Source: Methanolobus sp.
Lineage (GTDB): Archaea; Halobacteriota; Methanosarcinia; Methanosarcinales; Methanosarcinaceae
DNA length: 64,000 bases
Reading direction: 5' to 3'
NCBI RefSeq assembly: GCF_016278365.1
Contig: NZ_JADQBZ010000018.1
Location: forward strand, 25,173-89,172
Of the stretch, positions 54,454 to 63,911 are shown in pieces. The translations under genes were made by a program, and so were the position numbers. Under the pieces are notes generated by a model, which was given only the letters and a program-made list of their open reading frames with translations, did not search any database and was not told the origin of the DNA. Each line of letters starts with the position of its first letter. The stretch's first letter is position 1.

Positions 54454-55548
54454 ATGAAAATATGTATTATTGAGTTAGTTAATAATGGTGGTATGGTGCA
54501 TTATGCGTCTCAACTTTGCAACTCCTTATCGCGCTATAGCACTGACAATAAAGTTTTTCTCATTGCTCCAAATGGCATTAATGACAGTCTTTTTGATAGT
54601 CGTGTGGTGTTTAAAAAAATTCCATCTATGGGAAGACATGGGTATAGAATTGATTTAATTTGGAAGTACATTTTTGAGATTAAACCTGATATTACTCATA
54701 TCACTGTTATACATCCTTTTATCGTTCCCCTACTGCGTAAACTTAAAAAGCATTCTGTGTTGGTGTCTACTATTCATGATGTAACCTTGCATTCTGATCA
54801 AAAAAATATTATCCTGAATTTAATTAGCTCATTGATATCAAAATCTTCGGATTTAGTTTTTGTACATGGGGAAAAATTGAAGCAGGAATTAACTACAAAA
54901 GGTATCTTAAATTCGAATATTGCGGTCATACCACATGGTGATTACTCCTTTTTTGGTAACATTAATCATAAAAAAGTGCCAGAGGAAAAAAACACTATTC
55001 TATTTTTTGGAAGAATCCTGAAGTACAAAGGAATCGACTATTTGATTAAAGCTGAATCGATATTGTCTTCGAAATTATCGTCTTTTAAAATAATAATTGC
55101 TGGTAACGGTGATTTTTCGCAGTATAATGCGATGATAAAGGACTTTACACATTTTGAGATTATTAACGAATATATCCCTGACGAAAAGGTTTCGGAGTTG
55201 TTTCAGAAAGCTTCAGTGATTGTGCTGCCCTATATAGAAGGCTCACAAAGTGGAGTAGTTCCAATTGCATATTCATTTAAGAAGCCTGTAGTTGTAACAA
55301 ATGTAGGATGTATATCAGATGTTGTTATAGACGGTGTTACTGGCTTTGTAGTTCAACCAAAAGATACTGACGGTTTAGCAACTGCGATATTAAAAATTCT
55401 ATTAGACAATAATTTAAGAGCACAAATGGGTGTTAATGCATATGAGTTCATGAAAGGAGAAATGTCTTGGGACGGAATAGCTGAAAAAACAATTTTAGAG
55501 TATTCAAGATTTATAAGTAGTAGTAGTAGAAAATGGAATGAAATTTGA
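54454..55548 (+). CDS. GT4 family glycosyltransferase
   Basis: A 364-residue GT-B enzyme. The N-terminal domain has the usual start (IELVNNGGMVHYASQL) and the DxxH loop at TIHDVTLHS. The C-terminal domain reads LFFGRILKYKGIDYLIKA, IIAGNGDFSQY and the EGSQSGVVPIAYSFKKPVVVTNVG region with the nucleotide-sugar binding E-x7-E-like pattern. It probably adds one sugar to the lipid-linked glycan at the cytosolic face. Codon use is strongly A/T-rich, unlike the genes before 54.1 kb. Substrate unknown. Confidence 0.88.
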   Translation: MKICIIELVNNGGMVHYASQLCNSLSRYSTDNKVFLIAPNGINDSLFDSRVVFKKIPSMGRHGYRIDLIWKYIFEIKPDITHITVIHPFIVPLLRKLKKHSVLVSTIHDVTLHSDQKNIILNLISSLISKSSDLVFVHGEKLKQELTTKGILNSNIAVIPHGDYSFFGNINHKKVPEEKNTILFFGRILKYKGIDYLIKAESILSSKLSSFKIIIAGNGDFSQYNAMIKDFTHFEIINEYIPDEKVSELFQKASVIVLPYIEGSQSGVVPIAYSFKKPVVVTNVGCISDVVIDGVTGFVVQPKDTDGLATAILKILLDNNLRAQMGVNAYEFMKGEMSWDGIAEKTILEYSRFISSSSRKWNEI

Positions 55549-55680
55549 TAATCTCCACATATTAATTGGAATTGTTTTGTAATTAGGGAAAATATGAACT
55601 AATGAAGAAAAGAATGAACGATGGATTAAAAGAAACAATAGAACATAGGATCTAATTTCATCTGTTTATTCTTTGGCGAG

Positions 55681-57870
55681 GTGAATTTTACGAAAATTGT
55701 AGATATTTTTAGGTTAAATAATTGGGCAAATCGGAAATTTTTCATTGTAGTTCTATCTATTTTAATTTCTTATAATTCATTGTTTCTAGTTAATTTTTAC
55801 TATGTGAAAATTCCTTTTTTGCTACAATTAATAGGCCTTGTCGTTCTTACATTTATACCGGGATTTGCTATACTTCGAGCATTAAGAATATATCATCTAC
55901 ATATCACTGAAAATATTATTTTTACAGTTGCATTAAGTATTTTCTTTGTCATGGCATTTGGTTTTATTGGAAACATAATTTTGGCTATTATTGGTATTCA
56001 TAAACCACTTTCAGCAATTCCTATATTTCTTTTCTATAATATATCTATTTGTATACTTCTAAGTGTTGTTTACTATCAGAAAGAACCTAGTGTTTTGTCA
56101 GAATCTATTGAAGTGACTTTCACACCTTTTTTTTTAGTTACTTTGTTGTTACCGTTTCTTAGTTTATTTGGTGCATATTTAATGAATTATAATGGCAACA
56201 ACATACTAAATATTATTCTTTTTTTGATAATTTCTATTATACCTTTTTTAGTAATCTTACTAAAAATTGATGAACGATTATACCCTCTTATTATTTTTAG
56301 TGTATCCTTTTCTATATTATACAACGTTGATTTAATTTCAAATTACATATGGGGTTATGATTCTTTCTATTTACTATATGGAGCAAACAAATCAATTTTT
56401 GATGGATTATGGAACATGACTGATTCTATGATACTGCCTTTACTTTTCTCATCAATTTTACTACCGATATACTCTTTACTCTGTGATCTAGAAATGGTTT
56501 GGGTATTCAAATTAGTAAACCCTTTCCTTTTTTCGCTAGTACCCGTTGTTTTGTATTTAATCTATAAAAAAACATACCTGCCTAACATGAGATTTGATTC
56601 TTCAATTACATTCCTTGCTTCCTTTGTCTTTATTTTTTACTACGGATTCTTTAAAGACTTTCCCAATAAACAACACGTAGCTGAATTATTTTTGGTGTTG
56701 ATACTTCTTCTTTCGGTAACTAGTTTTAAAAACAAGCGTATTATGCTTTTATTATTCACATTTTCCTTAATTACAATTCATTATGCAATCTCTTACCTTT
56801 TTTTAATATCTATAATAATACTTTATTTTTTAAAAATAATAATATCTAATCATCATCCAAATGCAAAAAATAGTATTTATTCACTCAACTTTGTGCTTAT
56901 TTTTTTAGTATTGAGTATATCGTGGTATCAATTCGCTGCACAAGGAGATATATTTCATAACTTTATAGTGGTTATTTATACTCTTTTTCAAAGCTTATCT
57001 GATATTTTTTTAATTGATTCCAGATCCGGTATTTCTTATGCTCTCTATGAATCTACAAGTAACTGGTGGGCCATATTTAAGCTGACACATATTTCTTTGC
57101 AGATTTTAATTTTTATTGGGATGGTTCAATTATTTATTCTAATGATGAGAAATAAGCTTTTTTCTAGAGAGAATGATATTTTCATATTTACTTTTGTATT
57201 TTATGCTTATCTTTTGCTTCAAGTCATAAAGTCTTCTGGAATGGGATTTGACAGAATATTACAAATATCTCTTATATTCCTTTCGCCAATTTCATTTTTA
57301 GGGTTAATGTCTCTCCTAGAAGTGCTTCAATTGGCGGGAAGAAAGCTTATAAAGCAGAATATAGTTGTAACAAAAGAAAATATATCAATGATTCCACATT
57401 ATTCGAAATATGTGTTTTCAATTTTCCTCATGATTTTTTTTATCTTTAACTCAGGAGTTATATTTGAACTGGCTAATGATTATGTTCCTCCATATTCAGT
57501 ATCATTAGCTAAAGATGCTAGTTGGAATGTTTATTTTGATAGTGAAATTTCTACTATTGAATGGATTAAAATGAACAGTGGAAATCACAAAATTGCATTT
57601 TTTAATGAATGGCATAATGTAATTAAATCACGTGATGGTTTAATTTTGCATGGGACCTATTCTCCTGAAAAACTTATGTTTATGAGTCCCAATACTCAAA
57701 GAATTAATGATGCTTATATTTACTTAGGGCATTTTTCAAAAGATAAGATGACTTATGATAATCAAGACATCAGAACAGAAGAAACCATATTATACCAAGA
57801 TGTACTCCAGAAATCAAATAAAATATATTCAAGTGGTAATTCTGTTGTTTATTTACCATCCTCCGATTGA
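55681..57870 (+). CDS. Large multi-membrane protein (DUF2206-like) of the glycan locus
   Basis: A 729-residue protein with 14 or more membrane segments and one larger C-terminal soluble part (about 610-729). The pattern VVLTFIPGFAILRALRI near the N-terminus is seen in archaeal DUF2206-type membrane proteins of surface-polysaccharide loci. NYIWGYDSFY and DASWNVYFDSEIS lie in loops that could bind sugar. The likely roles are a lipid-dependent glycosyltransferase or polymerase; no catalytic motif is certain. The start codon is GTG. The base composition is very A/T-rich, like its neighbours. Family call is moderate. Confidence 0.6.
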   Translation: MNFTKIVDIFRLNNWANRKFFIVVLSILISYNSLFLVNFYYVKIPFLLQLIGLVVLTFIPGFAILRALRIYHLHITENIIFTVALSIFFVMAFGFIGNIILAIIGIHKPLSAIPIFLFYNISICILLSVVYYQKEPSVLSESIEVTFTPFFLVTLLLPFLSLFGAYLMNYNGNNILNIILFLIISIIPFLVILLKIDERLYPLIIFSVSFSILYNVDLISNYIWGYDSFYLLYGANKSIFDGLWNMTDSMILPLLFSSILLPIYSLLCDLEMVWVFKLVNPFLFSLVPVVLYLIYKKTYLPNMRFDSSITFLASFVFIFYYGFFKDFPNKQHVAELFLVLILLLSVTSFKNKRIMLLLFTFSLITIHYAISYLFLISIIILYFLKIIISNHHPNAKNSIYSLNFVLIFLVLSISWYQFAAQGDIFHNFIVVIYTLFQSLSDIFLIDSRSGISYALYESTSNWWAIFKLTHISLQILIFIGMVQLFILMMRNKLFSRENDIFIFTFVFYAYLLLQVIKSSGMGFDRILQISLIFLSPISFLGLMSLLEVLQLAGRKLIKQNIVVTKENISMIPHYSKYVFSIFLMIFFIFNSGVIFELANDYVPPYSVSLAKDASWNVYFDSEISTIEWIKMNSGNHKIAFFNEWHNVIKSRDGLILHGTYSPEKLMFMSPNTQRINDAYIYLGHFSKDKMTYDNQDIRTEETILYQDVLQKSNKIYSSGNSVVYLPSSD

Positions 57871-57934
57871 TGTGATATTACATGTGTATTATATGTTCAA
57901 TTTAAGCTCTAATTATCCTAAGAGTTGACTAGCA

Positions 57935-59218
57935 ATGATTACTAACTTCTATAAAAAAACTTTGAAATTAAACATAAGGGAACCTTTGTTTAGAAATTCT
58001 ATATTTCTAATGATTTCTACTTTGACATCTTCATTCTCAGGATTTTTTTTCTGGATGATTGTAGCAAGATTTTACCCTGTATATGAGGTAGGTCTAGCAG
58101 CAGCACTTATTTCTACTATTTTTCTAATAAGTGTTTTATCTTTAATGGGCTTTGACGTTTCCTTAATAAAATATATCCCTGAAGTAGAAGATAAAGAAAA
58201 TTTGATCAATACTTGTTTATGTACAACTCTACTCGTTTCTTTAATATTAACGAGTATATTCATAGCAGGTCTTGATTTATGGAGCCCTTATCTTTTAATA
58301 TTAAGAGAAAACTTACAGTTATTGTCATTATTTGTCGGTTTCTCACTAATTCTTCCACTCCAATTATTACAGAGTCAGGGCATATTCGTAGGTTTCAGAG
58401 AGACAAAGTATTCGTTCTACCAAGCCATCATTACTTTATTGAGGATGGCAATTGTTCCTTTCCTTGTGGTTTATGGAAGCATTGGAATCCTTGCTCCATA
58501 TGGATTGACACCGTTGATTTCTTTTTTTGCAGGTTTGTATTTCACAAATAAAATATACCCCTATGTTCCTAAATTTAAAATCGACAAAAATATTTTACAG
58601 GCAATATTGCATTTTTCAGGGGGCAATTATGTATCTCGAGTATTGGAAACACTTCCTTCTTTTATATTACCTATTCTTGTGATTAACAAGCTAGGTGCTG
58701 AAATAAATGCCTATTTTTACATTGCATGGCAAATATCTATGCTCGTGCTTATTTTTTCAAAATCAATTTCTAATTCTTTATTTGCTGAAATTGTTTCTAA
58801 TAAGGATGATAAGAGATATTTGGTAATTAAATCTCTCAAGTTCATGTCTATTTTACTTCTTATTTTTATAGGTGGTACTTTTCTATTTGGGAAATACTTA
58901 CTCATGCTTTTTGGGAATGAATATGTAGTTAATTCATATCCTTTGTTATGCACTTTAGTTTTAGCTAGTGTTCCTTTTTCATTCAACACAATTTACGTGG
59001 GAATAATGAGAAGCAAAGGTGAATATTCATCAGCAATATTTGTGTATGGAGTATCAGCCTTTTTGACTTTGACAGGAAGTTACATTTTAATAGAAAATTA
59101 CAGTTTATTCGGTGTTGCTTATTCTTGGCTTTTTGCAAATATGATGGCTTCTCTTGGAATTATGCTCATGTTAATAAATAAAAGTATCAGCAAAAAAATG
59201 TGCCGTATTTTGGAGTGA
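57935..59218 (+). CDS. Oligosaccharide flippase (Wzx/MATE-like)
   Basis: A 427-residue protein with about twelve membrane helices. The N-terminus FFFWMIVARFYPVYEVGLAAALIST is the standard Wzx phrase (core ARFYPVYEVGLA), followed by DVSLIKYIPE. Later parts (GGNYVSRVLETLPSFILPILVI, NAYFYIAWQIS) also fit. It would move the lipid-linked glycan across the membrane to the outside. The gene lies between the DUF2206-like gene and the FrhB-like gene, whose ATG comes six bases after its stop. Composition is A/T-rich. The sugar carried is unknown. Confidence 0.88.
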   Translation: MITNFYKKTLKLNIREPLFRNSIFLMISTLTSSFSGFFFWMIVARFYPVYEVGLAAALISTIFLISVLSLMGFDVSLIKYIPEVEDKENLINTCLCTTLLVSLILTSIFIAGLDLWSPYLLILRENLQLLSLFVGFSLILPLQLLQSQGIFVGFRETKYSFYQAIITLLRMAIVPFLVVYGSIGILAPYGLTPLISFFAGLYFTNKIYPYVPKFKIDKNILQAILHFSGGNYVSRVLETLPSFILPILVINKLGAEINAYFYIAWQISMLVLIFSKSISNSLFAEIVSNKDDKRYLVIKSLKFMSILLLIFIGGTFLFGKYLLMLFGNEYVVNSYPLLCTLVLASVPFSFNTIYVGIMRSKGEYSSAIFVYGVSAFLTLTGSYILIENYSLFGVAYSWLFANMMASLGIMLMLINKSISKKMCRILE

Positions 59219-59223
59219 TAAAA

Positions 59224-60522
59224 ATGAATGATTATACATCTATAAATAAGGTAGTAAATGCAGATTTATGTACTAATTGTGGAACATGTGTGTCAATTTG
59301 CCCAAAAAATGCAGTGGTTATGGAAATCAATTACATGAAAGGAACTTATATCCCACAAATAGATTCTACGTTATGCACTGACTGTAAAATGTGTATAAAT
59401 GTTTGCCCTGGTCACAATGTTGATTTTAAAGGTTTAAATAATAATATATTTGGAAATGAAATGGAGGACAATTTAGTTGGAAATTATCGCAATATTTATG
59501 TAGGGCATTCTAAGAATTCAGATATTCGTTACACTTCTTCATCTGGTGGTGTAATTACTCAATTATTGATTTATGCTTTAGAAGAAGGGATAATAAACGG
59601 TGCCTTGGTTACTAAAATGGATAACAATCACCCACTAGAACCATTCCCTTTTATTGCTAGGACAAAAAAAGAAATAATTGAATCAATGGGGTCTAAATAT
59701 TGTCCAGTTCCTCTCAATATCGGTTTGAAGGAAATATTGAATGCTCCAGATGGACAGAAATTTGCAATTGTAGGACTTCCATGTCATATACATGGCATAA
59801 AGAAAGCAGAACAAATCCATAAAAAACTGAGTAATAAGATTGCTTTTACTGTTGGAATTATCTGCTCAAAATGCCCTAATTTTTTAGCGACTGAATATTT
59901 ATTGGGAAAATTACAAACATCCAAAGATAACATTAAAGGGATATCCTATAGAGGGAAAGGTTACCCAGGAGGGATGACACTATCTTTTATAGACGGAACT
60001 CACAAATTTTATCATTATTGGGAGTATTATGATACATGCTTTGGTCAATTTTTTAGTCCAACAAGGTGCAGGCTGTGCATTGATTTTACATCCGAGTTAT
60101 CTGACATTTCATGTGGAGATGTTTTTTTTGACGACGAATGCAAAACAGATCAAAGTGGTTCCTCCGTAATAATATCACGAAATTCTATAGGTGAAGATCT
60201 TTTAAAAAAAGCTGATTCACAAATAACAACTCGGCCAATTGATGTTTCAAAATTCATAGAAGGGTGCAGAAGGAATATCTTTTTCAGAAAAAGTTGCCTT
60301 TCTCAAAGAGGGAAAATATTAAACAAAAAGATACCTACTTTTAACAGTAACCCCTCCCTGAAACTAAATTTCTATAGTTATGTCTTTTTGTATGTATACC
60401 GAATAGGTAACAATATATCTAATCATAAGAAATATTGGTTCATTTTAAAGCAATATGGTAACTTGATAGGATTACTTACCATTATTTACGAAAAAATGAA
60501 TAGTAAAAATAAAGGTGATTGA
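59224..60522 (+). CDS. FrhB-like iron-sulfur protein of a polysaccharide locus
   Basis: A 432-residue protein of the coenzyme F420 hydrogenase/dehydrogenase beta-subunit family. The N-terminus has two 4Fe-4S motifs: CTNCGTCVSICP and CTDCKMCINVCP. The rest follows the FrhB plan: YTSSSGGVITQLLIYAL, VGLPCHIHGIKKAE, ICSKCPNF, and RLCIDFTSELSDISCGDVFF. Such proteins often sit next to pyruvyltransferases in glycan loci, as here, and may reduce a sugar or lipid intermediate with F420 or ferredoxin. The start at 59224 has GGAGTG just before it, taken from the end of the flippase gene. Confidence 0.85.
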   Translation: MNDYTSINKVVNADLCTNCGTCVSICPKNAVVMEINYMKGTYIPQIDSTLCTDCKMCINVCPGHNVDFKGLNNNIFGNEMEDNLVGNYRNIYVGHSKNSDIRYTSSSGGVITQLLIYALEEGIINGALVTKMDNNHPLEPFPFIARTKKEIIESMGSKYCPVPLNIGLKEILNAPDGQKFAIVGLPCHIHGIKKAEQIHKKLSNKIAFTVGIICSKCPNFLATEYLLGKLQTSKDNIKGISYRGKGYPGGMTLSFIDGTHKFYHYWEYYDTCFGQFFSPTRCRLCIDFTSELSDISCGDVFFDDECKTDQSGSSVIISRNSIGEDLLKKADSQITTRPIDVSKFIEGCRRNIFFRKSCLSQRGKILNKKIPTFNSNPSLKLNFYSYVFLYVYRIGNNISNHKKYWFILKQYGNLIGLLTIIYEKMNSKNKGD

Positions 60523-60624
60523 AGAAAACCTAATGCTAAAAATAAAGGGAATGGAAATTAATCTCAAACAGAAAAGAGTATATAGCCTGAAAGGGTAGAA
60601 GACGCTTATGCATATAATTTAACA

Positions 60625-62055
60625 TCATCTATTGTTGGATTGACTATCTATTTTTTTTATTAATCCTGCTGCTAATTTCCCATTTTCTTCTGCCATCATC
60701 TTTATTTCTGGCAACTTATCTTTTAAAGTTGCACGAATATTCTCTTTATTACTCCACACATCATCGATAGTTGCTATCAATTTGTTTGCATCGATATTTT
60801 GCAAAACATATTTCTCTTGTCCTAACATTTTCATTATTCCATAAAATTTATGGCTATATGCAAGTCCTATTGTTGGAACACACTGCGAGGTAGCCCCTAC
60901 GTTAGCATGCATTTTTTCACCAATGAAAATGTCACTAAGGCCTATGATTCCTTTAATTTCTTCGCTGGTATAGTTTCCTTGTATTGGGACAACTCTTTCT
61001 CTATTTCTATCGCTCAAATTATCATAGATTCTCTTTATGGCAGTTCGATCATCGCCAAAAAGTTCGTGCTGTTGAGAAATTATATGTGGAACAAAAATAA
61101 TATTTGCATTATACCTTTCAATTAAATATTCAATTACATCATCAAACCATACAAAATCAAGACTTTTTTTGAGAACTTTCTTAAACATGGATGAATTTTT
61201 AACTTTCTCTTGAGTCAGCACACATAGTCTATTGGGCAATATGTACTGAACAAATGAATAAGAAACCATAATCATTTTGTTCGTTTTAGAACTTTTTTCA
61301 TTTGCAGTTTTCATCATGCTTATAGCAAAACCAAAAGTCGGTCGCTTCATGTTAAAATGATTCTCTTTGTCTTCTGTTTCTACTAACTTTAATGCTTCAC
61401 TTCTACTAACAGGTTCTAAAAGAAAAGCTTGGTCTGCAGTTTGATGAATTTTCTCTTTTTTGATTCCAAGTTCAATTATGTTATTATAAGATAATTCTTC
61501 TCGTGCACTTATCAAGTTTACTTTGCTAAGAGTATATTTTGCCAAGAACCGGTTAATGGGTTTTTTGAAGGGACCTAAGGACTGAGCATATATCATTGTA
61601 GTTTTTCCAAGAAACACCGGAATCAAAATCTCTTTAGATGTCTCTATTATGGACCTTAACCCATAGTCATCGCTATATGCATCCAAACTAAGGTCAATAA
61701 CAAGGTCAGATTCTCTAAAATAATTTAAGAATTGAGAGTTTATTAGAAATTTAAAATCTACTCCTACTTTAAGAAATAAATGCCAAATAATACACCTTAA
61801 AAGGTTAAATGTTAAAGTTAAGCTATTAATGAGCGAATAATATTTGGTAGTATAAATTTCACTCTCAATAACTTTCATTTTGGCGCGGAGAGGGTTTTCT
61901 TTAGAAAGCTGTATGAATGTTGAAAACTCAGCATCTGGTATAAATTTGTGTAGTGTATCTATGGTTGTTGATACTACTGCAAATGAACCTCTATTGTATT
62001 CGCATGTTTTAGTGTTTCTACAAGCAGATTTTATTATCAATATATTGTTAACCAT
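60625..62055 (-). CDS. Polysaccharide pyruvyltransferase family protein
   Basis: A 476-residue enzyme of the CsaB/WcaK family, which adds pyruvyl ketals to glycans or acts as a related glycan transferase. Typical parts: NRGSFAVVSTTIDTL near the start, YAQSLGPFKKPINRFLAKYTL, ISAREELSYNNIIELGI and the C-terminal GNYTSEEIKGIIGLSDIFIGEKMHANVGATSQCVPTIGLAYSHKFYGIM (core motif GEKMHANVGATS). Unlike the other cassette genes it is on the minus strand, facing the FrhB-like gene. A/T-rich codons show that it belongs to the same acquired block. Confidence 0.85.
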   Translation of the reverse strand: MVNNILIIKSACRNTKTCEYNRGSFAVVSTTIDTLHKFIPDAEFSTFIQLSKENPLRAKMKVIESEIYTTKYYSLINSLTLTFNLLRCIIWHLFLKVGVDFKFLINSQFLNYFRESDLVIDLSLDAYSDDYGLRSIIETSKEILIPVFLGKTTMIYAQSLGPFKKPINRFLAKYTLSKVNLISAREELSYNNIIELGIKKEKIHQTADQAFLLEPVSRSEALKLVETEDKENHFNMKRPTFGFAISMMKTANEKSSKTNKMIMVSYSFVQYILPNRLCVLTQEKVKNSSMFKKVLKKSLDFVWFDDVIEYLIERYNANIIFVPHIISQQHELFGDDRTAIKRIYDNLSDRNRERVVPIQGNYTSEEIKGIIGLSDIFIGEKMHANVGATSQCVPTIGLAYSHKFYGIMKMLGQEKYVLQNIDANKLIATIDDVWSNKENIRATLKDKLPEIKMMAEENGKLAAGLIKKIDSQSNNR

Positions 62056-62146
62056 ACTTTTTACTCCATTTTTGTGTTCCTTGATAATATCTTAAAGATA
62101 GATTTTCGATTATCATCTTCAAATATTGTGATATTTCCTCAAATGT

Positions 62147-62472
62147 TTATTTTACAAAAACTTCAATAGTTTCGACTTGTAAACCGATTCTTACATGCCG
62201 CCGGTGCATTGCATAATTTGGTCGCCATTTTTTGTTTTCTCTCTCATGATCATCTTCAAACCTAACAATATCATTCTCTGTCACATGTTCACCAATATGC
62301 ACCACGGAATATCTCGAGGAGAATTTTACCGGGATTGTAGAGTCCCTACTTCTCCTGGTCCATAGGAATATGTTCTTCCAATACACAATAAAATTTTGTA
62401 CAGATCCTTATTCGCTTTTGACAATCTTTTTACGCCTTCTGCTTTTCCATTCTCTCTCAACCCCAACCATCT
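62147..62472 (-). pseudogene. Degraded coding remnant, unidentified
   Basis: Two overlapping frames look like broken protein: one reads LRENGKAEGVKRLSKANKDL, then GRTYSYGPGEVGTLQSR, the other continues with RYSVVHIGEHVTENDIVRFED and ends IGLQVETIEVFVK. Together they could be the C-terminal part of one gene with a frameshift near 62330-62350. There is a faint likeness to the C-terminal SAF-like domain of sialic acid synthases, but too weak to claim. It lies between the A/T-rich cassette and the wecB stub. Confidence 0.35.
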
Positions 62473-62479
62473 CCCTTAT

Positions 62480-62601
62480 CTGCTCCCTCTGCTGCCCGTA
62501 TGCACTATCTCAAAATCCACCCCGCGCCTCTCGCACTCTCTTATCACCGGGCTCATCTTGATAATCTCGGGGCGGGTGCCCAAGATAATGGCTAGCTTCA
62601 C
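62480..62601 (-). pseudogene. UDP-GlcNAc 2-epimerase, 5' stub (WecB/WbpI-like)
   Basis: From a GTG at 62601, with GGAGG upstream, the frame reads [19 protein letters not shown], then [15 protein letters not shown], and breaks off. [13 protein letters not shown] is the N-terminal signature of UDP-N-acetylglucosamine 2-epimerases, and HTG should be followed by QHYS. Only about 36 residues of a 360-residue protein remain. The stub is G/C-rich, unlike the adjacent A/T-rich cassette, and so is a leftover of the older locus. Confidence 0.75.
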
Positions 62602-63020
62602 TGGAGGACACCTCCGGGAAGAGAATAATTCAGGAACATAATGAATAGCATGTTTTTCGCACCATTACCTTATCACAGGACATCATGAAAGAGCCTGTAA
62701 GAATTTTCCACCGGACGCTAAGACTCACTGAACATATTTAAGTTTTCTGAAATTGTCTCAAGGAATATTGAGGGGGTGGGAAGTGGAAATGGTGCAATTT
62801 TATTAAACCAAGGTTCTATATTCAAGTTTTCACGATAAATTGAGGAAGTATGCATGTAACTGAACAGGCTGTCCTACAATTATTGCCAGTAATATGAAAG
62901 TTCCTTTGTTTCCGATCTAAAGGCTCTATATACCTTCTTTTTCTCCGTTTTACGATGAAATTGAAGTGCCGGACAGCCTGTTCAGTCGGGGATCGTAGAC
63001 AACAACATGCCAACAAAGCC
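62602..63020. other. Intergenic region with a long inverted repeat
   Basis: About 420 bases between the wecB stub and the Fpg-like gene. It contains the promoter of the former wecB gene, a polyT-like end and the inverted repeat described separately. No intact gene is seen. Confidence 0.4.
62859..62986. repeat. MITE-like inverted repeat
   Basis: actgaacaggctgtcc (62859-62874) and its exact complement at 62971-62986 enclose 96 bases without a gene. Outside the arms, cgataaattgag and cgatgaaattgaag are also alike. The structure could be a small non-autonomous element or a repeat dispersed in the genome. Confidence 0.6.
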
Positions 63021-63842
63021 TTAGCTCTGACAATGTTCGCAATAGTAGATCGTCCCGCCCATGTAGCTGCCCTTTTGCTTATCGCTGCCACAGACAGGAC
63101 ATGGCGTCAACAATGATTTTTTGCTGAACATGGTGATATAACCACCATATCTGCCAAACAAATCCTTCTCAGTATCTCTTCCACTGTTGTCAGTCATTTT
63201 CTTCAAAACTGTCTTGACAGCATTATAGAGATTTTTGAATTCATCGTCAGAAATATCTGTTATTTTTCTTTTTGGATGGATTCCCGCAGTAAACAGGATA
63301 TCCTGAAGAACACCGTTTCCAAGTCCTGGAATACGTTGTTCTGTTGCCAGGAAAGCCTTGGCTGATAGCTTCAGAACATTTTCACTTTTTAGCGAACAAA
63401 AATAATCAAAATCAAAAGCATCGCAAAGTGGCGATATTTTGTCCCTTGCAGCAATATAATATTCGTTATGATTCTCCCCCTCACGATATGCGCTTAAACC
63501 ACCATACATCTGTACGACGGAAACCAATGCAGTTCCATCCTCAAACTCAATATAAAGTTGGTGTTTTTTAGGCACCTTTGTCAGGTCCTCATAATAACTT
63601 AGAGCTGCACCGTCACTTATCAAGATTCTGCAATCACCGACCGCAGTTTCGATCATTCCCCCCAGTGCTTTTGAGATACCGATCTGTTTCCCCGCAAGCA
63701 GGTCATTATAGCCTTCCGGATCACCGAAGTACCAGGCAAACTTATGTGGTGTCTGATTAGCAGCAACAAAGCGTATGATCTTACCTTTGATAGTTTCATT
63801 GATCTGCTTTGCTATCGTATTGCTTTCGGGTATTTCCAGCAT
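63021..63842 (-). CDS. Fpg/Nei-family DNA glycosylase-like protein
   Basis: A 273-residue protein with the Fpg/Nei domain order: an N-terminal beta-sandwich, H2TH helices and a zinc finger. The H2TH region reads LATEQRIPGLGNGVLQDILFTAGIHPKRK (core RIPGLGNGVLQDIL). The zinc finger is CPVCG with YYCEHCQ, spaced 16 residues apart. The start is MLEIPES instead of MPELPE: Glu3 is kept, but the nucleophile Pro2 is replaced by Leu, and no clear equivalent of the beta-hairpin lysine is seen. Activity on damaged bases may be altered or absent. The ATG at 63842 has GAGG six bases upstream. The style suggests a bacterial source. Confidence 0.8.
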   Translation of the reverse strand: MLEIPESNTIAKQINETIKGKIIRFVAANQTPHKFAWYFGDPEGYNDLLAGKQIGISKALGGMIETAVGDCRILISDGAALSYYEDLTKVPKKHQLYIEFEDGTALVSVVQMYGGLSAYREGENHNEYYIAARDKISPLCDAFDFDYFCSLKSENVLKLSAKAFLATEQRIPGLGNGVLQDILFTAGIHPKRKITDISDDEFKNLYNAVKTVLKKMTDNSGRDTEKDLFGRYGGYITMFSKKSLLTPCPVCGSDKQKGSYMGGTIYYCEHCQS

Positions 63843-63911
63843 TATTTTCCTCACGTATGTCTTTTGGAGTTAACTTCCTCTCCTTTGAAATATGAAAGAT
63901 ATCAACATTGT

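Noticed and set aside
62822..63091. An 89-codon minus-strand frame across the inverted repeat.
   Set aside because: It overlaps the 3' end of the Fpg-like gene in another frame and consists of low-quality basic sequence.
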